From positions 1 to 41,645 of the forward strand of contig JAFQUP010000149.1 in assembly GCA_017408405.1 (NCBI GenBank): a DNA stretch of 41,645 bases, read 5' to 3'. This stretch comes from Thermoguttaceae bacterium (GTDB lineage Bacteria; Planctomycetota; Planctomycetia; Pirellulales; Thermoguttaceae). The position numbers and the translations under genes are program-made. Under the pieces are notes generated by a model that saw nothing but the letters and a program-made list of their open reading frames with translations, was not told the origin of the DNA and ran no database searches. Of the stretch, positions 1-7,913 are shown piece by piece. Every line of letters begins with the position of its first letter. Position 1 is the first letter of the stretch.

Positions 1-394
1 CTTTTTTTCACTTTTTTCCTTTTTTCAACAAAATACCAATCTGATCAAACTCATCTTCATCCCATGTTTTAAGCACTAAAAGCAACTTTATGCACTCTCA
101 AAAAAAGTATTCGTTTTTCCATAAAAAACTTAAATCCCCCCTCCCAATACAGACCTGAAACGAGCCGCCATGACATTTTCCTCAAAACTTTCCCCCCTAA
201 AATTCTCCTTTTTAACCTTTCGCCTCGCCCTTTCCGTTTTTTTGAATTTTTCTTTAAATTATTCCCTCTCAAGCCCTTGTCAAGTAAAGTAAAGTGTGAT
301 AAAATGTGTGAACATTCATTTTTTGCTTATCGAGCAACCTGTTTATGAAATATTTCTCACGCATTCGTGTAATAATGTATTTTATGAGGTTTGA
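1..394. other. AT-rich intergenic region at left edge
   Basis: I see no convincing gene here. Short open frames exist on both strands, but they are lysine/arginine-rich translations of AT-rich DNA without ribosome binding sites. The right part carries the likely promoter of the following hydrolase gene. Confidence 0.6.
277..305 (+). promoter_or_regulatory. Putative sigma-70 promoter of the hydrolase gene
   Basis: A -35 TTGTCA (277-282) and a -10 TAAAAT (300-305) are separated by 17 bases, about 90 bases before the hydrolase start. The hexamers are seen directly; promoter function is inferred. Confidence 0.5.
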
Positions 395-1135
395 ATGCAA
401 ATACCATTCTTTCTTTTTCCGGGTCTCGCGTGTACTCAACGACTTTTTTCGCCGCAAAGGGAAGGGCTGTCGGATATTTGCCGCGTAATTGTTCCAGACT
501 GGGTAGAGCCTTTACCGAAGGAAGATTTGCGGACCTTTGCCCGCCGTTGGGGTGAGAGTGTCTTCGTAAAGTATTTTTCTCAGAACGATAACCACCCCAA
601 AGCATTCAATCCTTCAGACGGCTGTTTCGTGGGCGGTCTTTCTTTTGGCGGAATGTGCGCGCCTTATATTGGTGAGTTTTTAGAGGAACATGGAATTAAG
701 GTTCTAGCCTGCTTTAACCTCGCGACCATTCAAGGGGGGAGCCAAATCCCGACGATCTCACGTCTTTTATGGCAGTCAATCAATATGCTGCCGTTTGGAG
801 GGTGGAAATTTCTTCAGCTTCTGTGTTTTGTATCTCTGAAATTACGCGGTAAACATTATTCTATGCCGCGGCGTGAAACGTATCTTCAGCTTCTCGAATC
901 ACCAGCCAGGCGCTGCCATCGTGTTTTACAAATGATTTCGCATTGGCGCGATATCCCCCAAAACTACACTTTCCCGCAAATTCATATTCACGGAAAGCAC
1001 GATGTGCTTCTTCCTCTGTCAAAATTGGACCAAACCGATATTTTTATTCTCAATGCAGGTCATTTGCTAACATTAACACGCATTGACGAAGTGAACGATA
1101 TTTTAAGAACAGAAATCGTAAAGTTTATTTCCTGA
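395..1135 (+). CDS. Alpha/beta hydrolase family protein
   Basis: A 246-residue cytoplasmic protein with no signal peptide. It has the serine-hydrolase layout: nucleophile elbow GLSFG at residues 81-85 (Ser83), a late acid in HGKHDVLLP (Asp203), and a C-terminal His in NAGHLLT (His223). These make a plausible Ser-Asp-His triad of the alpha/beta hydrolase fold. The substrate cannot be read from the sequence; esterase, thioesterase or acyltransferase roles are all possible. The start is supported by GAGG at 386-389, five bases before the ATG, and a good promoter lies upstream. It converges with the lipoprotein gene, with a strong hairpin between them. Confidence 0.75.
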   Translation: MQIPFFLFPGLACTQRLFSPQREGLSDICRVIVPDWVEPLPKEDLRTFARRWGESVFVKYFSQNDNHPKAFNPSDGCFVGGLSFGGMCAPYIGEFLEEHGIKVLACFNLATIQGGSQIPTISRLLWQSINMLPFGGWKFLQLLCFVSLKLRGKHYSMPRRETYLQLLESPARRCHRVLQMISHWRDIPQNYTFPQIHIHGKHDVLLPLSKLDQTDIFILNAGHLLTLTRIDEVNDILRTEIVKFIS

Positions 1136-1201
1136 ATTACTCAAAATTTTAAATTCCCAGTTACTTCCTTCGTTCTTTCAGACATTCGCATGCATAAATA
1201 A

Positions 1202-1226
1202 AAGGGATACGCGATACGTATCCCTT
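1202..1226 (-). terminator. Intrinsic terminator between convergent genes
   Basis: A perfect 10-bp stem (AAGGGATACG with its complement) closes a 5-base loop. On the reverse strand it is followed by TTATTTAT, so it best serves the lipoprotein gene ending at 1255. It may also stop transcription of the hydrolase gene from the other side. Confidence 0.8.
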
Positions 1227-1254
1227 CCAAATTCACTTCACTCTACAAGCAGGG

Positions 1255-1860
1255 TTATTTAGCTTTTTTCAGCTCAATAATGAAGGAATCCACATCAGCT
1301 TCTTTCGCGCCATCATAGATCTCAACACCAAGATTGCTGTATTTTGTTCCTTCAATTTCTACATTATAGAAACCATAAGCCATCCCGCCAAGATTGTCCT
1401 GATTATCAGGAGTACTTGGATTGCACTGTCCATTGTCGTCAAGCGCAATCGGAATCGTCGTCTTGAGAATGCCGCCCATAACCGGGTCCGGCGTAAGGAT
1501 CACGTTTTTACCAATGATGTCCTTCGGACATTTTCCTTTTTTGTCAACGAACTTAATAATCGGGCAAGTCAGCGCGACTTTCATGTCGATCCACCCCTGG
1601 ATACGCGCTTTCATTTCCGCCTCATCAATTTCACCGTCTCCATTCGTGTCAATTGTGCTCAGTGAATAAAGAATAGACGGAGCAGCTTTCAGATCATCCG
1701 CACTCATTTTACCATCGCCGCCAGCGTAAAGCTCTATCGCTTTGGAAGCAATCGTTCCTGGATCATATGAAGGAGCAATAACCGCCGGCGGTTTGCTAGG
1801 GCCACAGCCAATAGAAGTAAGGAGGGCAGCACTGCACGCCAGCAACAAAATCTTTTTCAT
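1255..1860 (-). CDS. EF-hand-containing lipoprotein, function unknown
   Basis: A 201-residue protein. It begins with a type II signal peptide: MKK, a hydrophobic stretch, then lipobox LTSIGC with the acylated Cys at residue 19. Export and membrane lipidation are therefore expected. Residues 71-82 (DTNGDGEIDEAE) form a canonical EF-hand loop with Asp/Asn/Glu ligands, so calcium binding is likely; a weaker second EF-like stretch lies around 48-56. The C-terminal half matches no enzyme family I recognise. AGGGG precedes the start. Small EF-hand lipoproteins are frequent in planctomycetes. The role (surface structural, calcium sensing) is open. Confidence 0.75.
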   Translation of the reverse strand: MKKILLLACSAALLTSIGCGPSKPPAVIAPSYDPGTIASKAIELYAGGDGKMSADDLKAAPSILYSLSTIDTNGDGEIDEAEMKARIQGWIDMKVALTCPIIKFVDKKGKCPKDIIGKNVILTPDPVMGGILKTTIPIALDDNGQCNPSTPDNQDNLGGMAYGFYNVEIEGTKYSNLGVEIYDGAKEADVDSFIIELKKAK

Positions 1861-1928
1861 CTTTTTTTCCCCTATTAAGTGATGACTGGTTCTTTTTTCT
1901 TTTAAGGGTCCTTTTCCCTATTTGTTTA

Positions 1929-1956
1929 TTATTATCCACCTTTAATAAATCGTCAA
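1929..1956 (-). promoter_or_regulatory. Weak candidate promoter of the lipoprotein gene
   Basis: On the reverse strand TTGACG (1956-1951) is followed after 16 bases by TAATAA (1934-1929). The -35 is good and the -10 is poor. The hexamers are seen; function is inferred. Confidence 0.35.
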
Positions 1957-2170
1957 GTACCAAAACCCAAAAATTTCCAAATTTTCACAAAATTTTCAAA
2001 AAAAATCCATTATTTTAATACACCTTATGTAAATATAACTCGTTCGCCCGCCTAACCCTCATATCACATCATTCCATATCAGATTACCCATACTTCCCCT
2101 TCAACCCATTCCACCCAACCACCCCAACCACTTTCATGTACTATTTTATCCAATTCACCCATTTTGCAAC

Positions 2171-2198
2171 TTCACTTTCTCTAAAAATATGTTATAAT
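2171..2198 (+). promoter_or_regulatory. Putative promoter of the rpe operon
   Basis: A consensus -10 TATAAT (2193-2198) with a weak -35 TTCACT (2171-2176) 16 bases upstream, 43 bases before the rpe start. It probably drives rpe, the pseudo-phosphatase gene and mrp. Confidence 0.5.
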
Positions 2199-2241
2199 CA
2201 AATTAATTAAAGATCTCAGGCGTAAATTTTGAGGTATTAAA

Positions 2242-3036
2242 ATGTCATTAGTGCACTCTTCGAATATTAAATTCCAAACACTTGCACAGTCTGGCAGGGT
2301 CATCCTTCCTTCCCTGCTTGCGTGTAATTTCGCGAATCTTGAAAGAGATATCAAAGAATTAGAAGAAGCTGGTGTCCAAGGTCTTCATTTGGATATCATG
2401 GATGGACACTTTGTCCCCAATTTAAGTTTTGGCATTCCTGTCGTGGAAGCAGTCAGAAAAATTACTGACCTGGTTCTTGATGTTCATCTTATGCTCGCGA
2501 ATCCAGAGGAATATTTTGAGGTATTCAAGAAAGCAGGGGCAGACGGTATTACGTTTCACGTGGAATCTATTGCGGATCTTGAATCGCCAGGAAAAAATTT
2601 CGCAAGAAATGGTTTGGCACACTCTGATTCTGATTCGATATCCAACTTTATCCCTCATACAATTTCCGCTTTACAACAAATCAGAAAGCTGGGAGCCGCA
2701 TCCGGTCTTTCTTTGATTCCCCCGACTGACGTTACGGTTGTGGAACCCTTTCTTTCATACTGTGATAATGTGCTCGTTATGAGTGTTATGCCTGGTTTTG
2801 GAGGACAGGAATTCGATCCATCGTCAAAAGCGAAATTAGCTTGGCTAAAGAATTTCGCGTCCCCCGAAATACTGCGAAGCATTGACGGAGGCGTCAATCA
2901 AAAAACACTTGAAGTGTGCCGAGACGCAGGGGCTACAGGCCTGGTCATGGGAACGGCAATCTTCAAAAATAACCAGATTAAAGAACAGTTTAGCGTACTA
3001 AACGCTACACTCCATAAAGAAAGATTCCAATCATAA
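2242..3036 (+). CDS. rpe: Ribulose-phosphate 3-epimerase
   Basis: Interconverts ribulose 5-phosphate and xylulose 5-phosphate in the pentose phosphate pathway, in the cytoplasm. The TIM-barrel signatures are in order: PSLLACNFANL (23-33), HLDIMDGHFVPN (49-60) with metal/catalytic His49, Asp51 and Asp54, DVHLML (His82), VMPGFGGQ (182-189) and the catalytic aspartate in SIDGGV (Asp215). At 264 residues it is longer than the usual 215-230, because of a roughly 18-residue N-terminal leader and an extra loop around 115-138. GAGG at 2231-2234 supports the ATG. It is first of three genes in one direction with short gaps. Confidence 0.93.
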   Translation: MSLVHSSNIKFQTLAQSGRVILPSLLACNFANLERDIKELEEAGVQGLHLDIMDGHFVPNLSFGIPVVEAVRKITDLVLDVHLMLANPEEYFEVFKKAGADGITFHVESIADLESPGKNFARNGLAHSDSDSISNFIPHTISALQQIRKLGAASGLSLIPPTDVTVVEPFLSYCDNVLVMSVMPGFGGQEFDPSSKAKLAWLKNFASPEILRSIDGGVNQKTLEVCRDAGATGLVMGTAIFKNNQIKEQFSVLNATLHKERFQS

Positions 3037-3098
3037 AGCGGCTTTCGATTTTAATTTAGACCGCTTATTAGATTTTACCTCTTCCCAAGAAAGGTTAT

Positions 3099-3740
3099 AT
3101 GTCAATTTTACCTAAATTTACTTCCGGAAACTCCATTCTGTATCTCGATGATAATAAGATTTTAAGAGTGATCATTATCCGGCCTGGTGAAACTGCCTTT
3201 GACAGACAGAGACATATCCAGGGAAATCTAAACCTTCACCTAACTGAACACGGACAGAAGGAAGCAGCTCAAATTGCGGAACAGTTAAATAATGAGCAGC
3301 TTCTTCATATCTACTCATCACCCAACTGCTCCGCGATCGAAACCGCAGACCGTATCGCGAACCAGTTAAAAATCCCTTCGAAAGTCCTTGAATCTTTGAG
3401 GAATCAGGATCACGGACTTTGGGAAGGAAGAAGAGTTGCCGATATTCGCCTGACCCAGCCTCGTCTCTATCGAAGTGCCGTGAATTCACCCCAAAATGTG
3501 GCTCCGCCAAAGGGTGAAGCTTTCGATGAGGCAGAAAAAAGATTAAAAAAAGCTATAAAATGGATCCTGAAGCGTCATCGTTCCGGAACAATCGGAATAG
3601 TGATTTGTGAACCCGCGGCTAGTATTGTACGATGCTGTCTAAAAAGTGAAGAAGCCAGGAACCTCTGGGATTTCATTGGAAAACACGGGCTTTGGGAACC
3701 TGTTGAAATCCATCCTCCGGCTATATTTAAAAAAGCATAA
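3099..3740 (+). CDS. Histidine-phosphatase-fold protein lacking catalytic histidines
   Basis: A 213-residue member of the phosphoglycerate-mutase/histidine-phosphatase superfamily: IQGNLNLHLTEHG (40-52), YSSPNCSAIETAD (72-84) and GLWEG (106-110) align with the family's conserved blocks. The catalytic RHGE motif reads RPGE (28-31), so the phospho-accepting His is Pro. The arginine expected in SSPxxRA is Ser. The second catalytic His region (normally SHGG) reads CEPAAS (170-175). The fold is probably kept but classical phosphatase chemistry should be lost, which suggests a binding or regulatory pseudo-enzyme. GAAAGG precedes the ATG. It lies between rpe and mrp. Confidence 0.75.
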   Translation: MSILPKFTSGNSILYLDDNKILRVIIIRPGETAFDRQRHIQGNLNLHLTEHGQKEAAQIAEQLNNEQLLHIYSSPNCSAIETADRIANQLKIPSKVLESLRNQDHGLWEGRRVADIRLTQPRLYRSAVNSPQNVAPPKGEAFDEAEKRLKKAIKWILKRHRSGTIGIVICEPAASIVRCCLKSEEARNLWDFIGKHGLWEPVEIHPPAIFKKA

Positions 3741-3777
3741 TACAACTATCAAGATTTTAATAAATGAAAGGAAATTT

Positions 3778-4605
3778 ATGTCTGATTCATGTAATCACGA
3801 TTGTGGCAGTTGCTCAAAAAACTGCTCAGAAAGAAAAGCAGAACCACTTAAAGCTGAACTCAATGAATTAAGTTCAGTAAAAAAAGTTATCGCGGTAATG
3901 AGTGGAAAAGGAGGAGTTGGAAAATCTCTTGTTACCGGCTTAATTTCCTGCCAGGTTAAGCGCTTAGGGTTAAAAACAGCGATTCTCGACGCAGACATTA
4001 CAGGCCCATCTATTCCTAAAATGTTTGGCGTAAGCAATCACGCGCAAGGTACCGATCAAGGTATTTTTCCCGAAGTATCCAAAGAAGGAATTGAGTTGAT
4101 GTCAGTAAATCTACTCCTAGAAAATCCTGGCGATCCTGTCTTGTGGCGAGGCCCTATTATCGCCTCTGTTGTTAAGCAGTTCTGGTCAAATGTAATATGG
4201 AATGATGTTGATTTTATGTTTGTCGACATGCCTCCCGGAACGGGAGACGTGGCTTTAACAGTCTTTCAGTCACTTCCAATTGCAGGAATCATCATAGTCA
4301 CTACGCCGCAGGAACTTGTCTCAATGATCGTTTCAAAAGCACTTAAAATGGCAGAGATGATGAAAATACCAGTTATTGGCATTGTCGAGAACATGAGCTG
4401 GTTGGAATGCCCGGATTGCGGAAAAAAAATCTCGTTATTCGGTGAAAGTAATCTTGAACAGTACGCGAAAGAAAATCAGCTTCAAATCCTCGCTAAACTT
4501 CCTATTGACCCGGCAATTACGGCAGCATGCGACTCAGGAAATGTTGAGTCAATAAAAAAAGACTTTTTCGATAGCAGTATGCTTAAAGAATTGTTAAACA
4601 AATAA
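3778..4605 (+). CDS. mrp: Mrp/NBP35-family P-loop ATPase, Fe-S carrier
   Basis: A 275-residue P-loop ATPase of the Mrp/ApbC/NBP35 family, expected to carry or insert Fe-S clusters in the cytoplasm. Walker A is GKGGVGKS (43-50), with the downstream DADITGPS and DMPPGTGD motifs. The N-terminus has four cysteines in CNHDCGSCSKNC (Cys5, 9, 12, 16), recalling the NBP35 N-terminal cluster. The conserved CPDC pair (Cys211, Cys214) is the bridging cluster site. I place the start at 3778 because GAAAGG lies six bases upstream; the open frame extends further upstream into the previous gene without family similarity. A strong terminator follows. Confidence 0.9.
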   Translation: MSDSCNHDCGSCSKNCSERKAEPLKAELNELSSVKKVIAVMSGKGGVGKSLVTGLISCQVKRLGLKTAILDADITGPSIPKMFGVSNHAQGTDQGIFPEVSKEGIELMSVNLLLENPGDPVLWRGPIIASVVKQFWSNVIWNDVDFMFVDMPPGTGDVALTVFQSLPIAGIIIVTTPQELVSMIVSKALKMAEMMKIPVIGIVENMSWLECPDCGKKISLFGESNLEQYAKENQLQILAKLPIDPAITAACDSGNVESIKKDFFDSSMLKELLNK

Positions 4606-4612
4606 TTGCGAG

Positions 4613-4650
4613 AAGAAAGTTTCCTGGAAAATTATTCAGGAAACTTTCTT
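4613..4650. terminator. Bidirectional intrinsic terminator
   Basis: A perfect 14-bp stem (4613-4626 with 4637-4650) and a 10-base loop sit between the convergent mrp and SBF-transporter genes. The flanks are T-rich on the forward side. Confidence 0.85.
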
Positions 4651-4670
4651 TAATATCTTTCAGTAAAAGA

Positions 4671-5672
4671 TTAAATACTTTTATCATCATTTTCCGCGGC
4701 AAACTTTCTGGCAATAATACTCACAATTATGAGTTGATATGCATGATAAAGCATTGTAGGAAGGAGCAAGACACCAGCAAGATGAGGATCGGGAAGAATA
4801 ACTTTTGACATCGTAGCGCCATGGACGAGAGATTTCTTGGAACCACAAAAAAGAGCCGTAATTCTGTCCTCGCGATTAAACTTCAAGAAAAAACACAGGC
4901 AGCACTCAATAAAATAAACAGTAAAGAAAAGAGTGACCATTCCTGTGGATAATAATAGCAAAGTCAGAGCAGACATGCCTTGAAACATATCATTCGCGAA
5001 TGAATGACAAAAAGAAGTATAAACAATTAAAAGAATGATAAATTGATCTAATTTGCGGAGTAATTTATCATATTTCACAGAAAAATTCCCGAGAATTTTA
5101 TGGGAGAAGATTCCGAGTAAAACAGGGACAATTACCATCAGCACAAGATTGAAAATAACGCTTCCTAATTCCCGACCGACATCCGATGAACTGAGGAATA
5201 TCTGCATCCATATCGGAGTAATGAAAACACCCAAAAGACTGGATATACTAGCATCAAAAATTGCGGCAGGAATATTCCCTCGGGCGATATTCACCATCAC
5301 AACAGAGGAAGATACCGTTGATGGAAGGGCTGCGCAAAAAAAGATTCCATACCAAAGCCATTTCGTTCCTTCATCCGCGCAATCAGAAAAAAACAAGGTA
5401 AAGGGAAGAACTATCAAAGGAAAGATAATGAACGTTGAAAAATGAACGAGAAAATGAAGGCGATAGTTCTTTAACCCTTCATAGATTTTACTCCAATTTA
5501 AACGAACACCATAGAAGTAAAAAATTATAGACACGCCGTATTTTGCGACAGTTGCAAGTGAAAAAGTATTTTCACTTGCACCTAGCGCTGGATAAATCCA
5601 GGCAGCGAATATTGAAAAGAAAAGAAGAAGTATGAAGGAATCAATCCCGAATTTTTTTAATAACTCAAACAT
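4671..5672 (-). CDS. Bile acid:sodium symporter-like (SBF-like) membrane protein
   Basis: A 333-residue polytopic inner-membrane protein with about nine or ten hydrophobic helices. The stretch AALPSTVSSSVVMVNIARGN (about 133-152) is characteristic of the SBF-like branch of the bile acid/sodium symporter superfamily, where this region crosses over near the sodium sites. The substrate is unknown; bile acid itself is unlikely to be its natural cargo in a free-living lineage, and small organic anions are as plausible. Family assignment is from the motif and topology; transport direction is inferred. It is followed by a shared terminator and preceded by two parS-like sites. Confidence 0.8.
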   Translation of the reverse strand: MFELLKKFGIDSFILLLFFSIFAAWIYPALGASENTFSLATVAKYGVSIIFYFYGVRLNWSKIYEGLKNYRLHFLVHFSTFIIFPLIVLPFTLFFSDCADEGTKWLWYGIFFCAALPSTVSSSVVMVNIARGNIPAAIFDASISSLLGVFITPIWMQIFLSSSDVGRELGSVIFNLVLMVIVPVLLGIFSHKILGNFSVKYDKLLRKLDQFIILLIVYTSFCHSFANDMFQGMSALTLLLLSTGMVTLFFTVYFIECCLCFFLKFNREDRITALFCGSKKSLVHGATMSKVILPDPHLAGVLLLPTMLYHAYQLIIVSIIARKFAAENDDKSI

Positions 5673-5685
5673 AAAATATCATTTC

Positions 5686-5701
5686 CGTTTCACGTGAAAA
5701 A
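5686..5701. other. parS-like site 1
   Basis: CGTTTCACGTGAAAAA matches the parS consensus TGTTTCACGTGAAACA at 14 of 16 positions, including the TTTCACGTGAAA core. It lies between the SBF-like gene and parB. Confidence 0.8.
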
Positions 5702-5760
5702 TGAAACGAAAGTACCAATTGCCACACTTAATGCCCGATTTATTCCTACGTATTGTAATA

Positions 5761-5776
5761 TGTTTCACATGAAACA
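5761..5776. other. parS-like site 2
   Basis: TGTTTCACATGAAACA differs from the parS consensus at a single central base (CATG for CGTG). It lies eight bases beyond the parB stop codon. Confidence 0.75.
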
Positions 5777-5784
5777 TAAAAATT

Positions 5785-7047
5785 TTAACTTCTAAAATAA
5801 TCCATCAAGCTGGAAAAATCATCCTGGCTTGAAAAGAATATTTCAAGTTTACCTTTTCCATTGACGTCAGTGGTAATTCTGACTTTTAAATCCAATGCAT
5901 CCTGAAGTTGACGCTCTAAATCGAGAATATTCGGACTTTTCTCTTTTTTACGAACGGGAGCTGCGGGAGCTTCAACATTTTTAATATTCCCACTGCGTCT
6001 TTCTGAAACGGGTTTTTTATTCCATTCAGAAACCACTTTTTCCGCTTGTCGAACTGAGAGCTTTTCTTCCTCTATCCTCTCAGCCATCACAACCTGATCA
6101 GAAGAGGTATTCAACATAAGAAGAGCACGAGCGTGACCTTGAGTAATTTTCTCATCAATTACCTTCTGTTGAACTACATCCGGAAGCGTAAGTAAACGGA
6201 TAAAGTTTGAAATAGTTGAACGATCAATATTTAATCGTTTAGAAAGCTCATCCTGCGTAGCGTTATTATCTTTTAAATACTTCTCAAATGAAGAGGCCTT
6301 CTCAATAGGATTCAAATCTTTTCTTTGAAGATTTTCAATCAGAGCAAGCTCTGCCATCTCACGATCAGTAGCGTCAACGATTGTGGCTGGAACGTAGGTC
6401 CAATTTAATCTCATTGCCGCACGGAAACGACGTTCACCTGCAACTAACTGGTAACGGTTTTTAAACTCCCTGACAACAATTGGCTGAAGCAAACCATGTG
6501 TTTTTAAACTATTCGCAAGTTCTTCGATCTCTTTTGAATTAAAAGTTTCTCGAGGTTGCCAGGGATTTGAATCTACGAGAGAAACTGAAATTCGATAAAT
6601 CTTCTCCGTATCAGAATCTCCGTCTTGAATAGAGTTCTCGTTAGAAATCGCAGATTTTTCACCTGGTTCCATAAAATCAATTAAAGTCTTTGTGCTCTGG
6701 TTATTTCCAGCTCCGGAATTTCTGGAGACTATCTCTCCTACCTCTTGATGGAGTTTTTCAATCCTACCTGCAGCAGCTTCCAGGTCTCCGCGAATAGAGT
6801 CGAAATGGAATTTTGAATCATCTTCATCAGAGTTCTGGTCCGTATTATTAATATTCGGCTCATTAGAAATATTATTTAACGCGGCCGATGAGTAATCATA
6901 TGTCTCATCATTAGCTTCTTCTGCTTCTCTTTTAGCGAGAGAAGCACTATCTCTTGCCAATTTTTCTTCTTTTTCTGCCTGTGCCATAGCACGGCTCTGT
7001 TCGAGGAGTTCTCTTAAACCTTTGCCGAGTTTCTTATTCTTGCTCAT
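5785..7047 (-). CDS. parB: Chromosome partitioning protein ParB (CTPase, parS-binding)
   Basis: A 420-residue ParB/Spo0J-type CTP-dependent DNA clamp that loads at parS and spreads along DNA. The N-terminal LGKGLRELL (7-15) matches the short ParA-stimulating peptide, which supports this start. The partition core begins near 155 (NPWQPR), with CTP-binding GERRFR (204-209) and ENLQR (238-242), then the helix-turn-helix QDELSKRLNIDRSTISNFI (265-283) that reads parS. The C-terminal 60 residues form the dimer domain. About 130 acidic, low-complexity residues lie between the ParA peptide and the core, making it longer than the usual 280-300. It overlaps parA by 14 bases, so the two are co-translated. 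Confidence 0.95.
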   Translation of the reverse strand: MSKNKKLGKGLRELLEQSRAMAQAEKEEKLARDSASLAKREAEEANDETYDYSSAALNNISNEPNINNTDQNSDEDDSKFHFDSIRGDLEAAAGRIEKLHQEVGEIVSRNSGAGNNQSTKTLIDFMEPGEKSAISNENSIQDGDSDTEKIYRISVSLVDSNPWQPRETFNSKEIEELANSLKTHGLLQPIVVREFKNRYQLVAGERRFRAAMRLNWTYVPATIVDATDREMAELALIENLQRKDLNPIEKASSFEKYLKDNNATQDELSKRLNIDRSTISNFIRLLTLPDVVQQKVIDEKITQGHARALLMLNTSSDQVVMAERIEEEKLSVRQAEKVVSEWNKKPVSERRSGNIKNVEAPAAPVRKKEKSPNILDLERQLQDALDLKVRITTDVNGKGKLEIFFSSQDDFSSLMDYFRS

Positions 7048-7768
7048 TATCTAATACCTCCATGCACAATTCCATATATGCTCTTGCCCCTCTTGAACGG
7101 GGAGCGTACTCAATAACCGGCTTTCCAAAGCTGGACGCTTCGGAAACCGCAACGTCTCGCGGAATTCTCGTTTTAAAAACAAGATCTCCAAAATACTCCC
7201 TAACCTCATTTTCTACTTCATTAGACAATTCAAGCGTAAAATCAACCATCGTTAAAAGGATTCCTGTTGACAGCCACATATCTCCAGGCAAAAGCTGAGC
7301 CATTTTGCTGATTCCTTCCATCGCAAAAAATTCGCATTGAATTGGCATTAAAACCTGGTTTGCACATAGGAGAGCCGTTTTGGTTAAAGAGGAGACAGCA
7401 GGAGGAGAATCGATCAGAACAAAATCAAAAGAATTAAGTCCGGATCGAAAAACCTCCTGAATTCGTTCAAGCTGATCAGGAGCACCATTATTCAGAGCAG
7501 AGACGTCACCAAAACTCTTTGCGCCTGGAAGCAAAAATAATTTTGACCAGTCTGTCGAAATAATAAACTCTTTCAAGGGCAATTGAGACACAAAAGGATG
7601 TTGCGTGACGGGCTTTCTATCCAGACCGCTCGTCGCGTTACACTGTGGATCAAGATAGACGATTAACGATTGAAATCCACCACGAGCAAGGCACGCCGCC
7701 AGATTTATAGTCGTCGTCGTTTTTCCAACGCCGCCTTTCTGATTCATAACGCAAATAATTTGTCCCAT
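7034..7768 (-). CDS. parA: Chromosome partitioning ATPase ParA (Soj)
   Basis: A 244-residue deviant-Walker ATPase that binds DNA non-specifically and is stimulated by ParB to segregate origins. The motif QKGGVGKTTT has signature Lys11 and Walker Lys16. YLDPQCNATSG supplies the switch aspartate (Asp40), with Cys where Gly is usual, and FVLIDSPP is the Walker B. Its length equals typical chromosomal ParA/Soj without the long N-terminal DNA-binding domain of plasmid ParAs. It is the first gene of parA-parB, and a perfect parS lies 33 bases before its start, so ParB binding could also affect its transcription. Confidence 0.95.
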   Translation of the reverse strand: MGQIICVMNQKGGVGKTTTTINLAACLARGGFQSLIVYLDPQCNATSGLDRKPVTQHPFVSQLPLKEFIISTDWSKLFLLPGAKSFGDVSALNNGAPDQLERIQEVFRSGLNSFDFVLIDSPPAVSSLTKTALLCANQVLMPIQCEFFAMEGISKMAQLLPGDMWLSTGILLTMVDFTLELSNEVENEVREYFGDLVFKTRIPRDVAVSEASSFGKPVIEYAPRSRGARAYMELCMEVLDNEQE

Positions 7769-7801
7769 AATCGTCCTTGAAAAGGTCTATGGTACTTGCC
7801 G

Positions 7802-7817
7802 TGTTCCACGTGAAACA
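7802..7817. other. parS site 3 (perfect Bacillus-type match)
   Basis: TGTTCCACGTGAAACA is identical to the classical Bacillus subtilis parS sequence. It lies immediately upstream of parA. Confidence 0.92.
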
Positions 7818-7855
7818 ACTGGCAAAGTTTTTCGGTACTCCTGTGAACTAACAAG

Positions 7856-7907
7856 TTTCTGCTCATCTCAACAAATAAGTATGTTCATTGAATGAAATGA
7901 GCAGAAA
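7856..7907. repeat. Nested inverted repeat before parA
   Basis: An 11-bp inverted repeat TTTCTGCTCAT (7856-7866) / ATGAGCAGAAA (7897-7907) encloses a smaller palindrome, TTCATTGAATGAA (7884-7896). It lies just after the DUF1015 stop codon and before parA on the reverse strand. No T tract follows, so it may be a non-canonical terminator, a processing element or a protein-binding site. Confidence 0.5.
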
Positions 7908-7913
7908 ACATTC

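Larger units (their letters stand above)
1861..2241. other. Divergent intergenic region
   Basis: About 380 bases between the divergent lipoprotein and rpe genes. It is AT-rich, with CCAACC/CCCAACC-like tracts around 2100-2160. Apart from promoter-like hexamers at each end I see no gene or structured element. Confidence 0.6.

Noticed and set aside
69..272. 67-codon reverse frame at the left edge
   Set aside because: Basic low-complexity translation in AT-rich DNA, no homologue recognised, no ribosome site.
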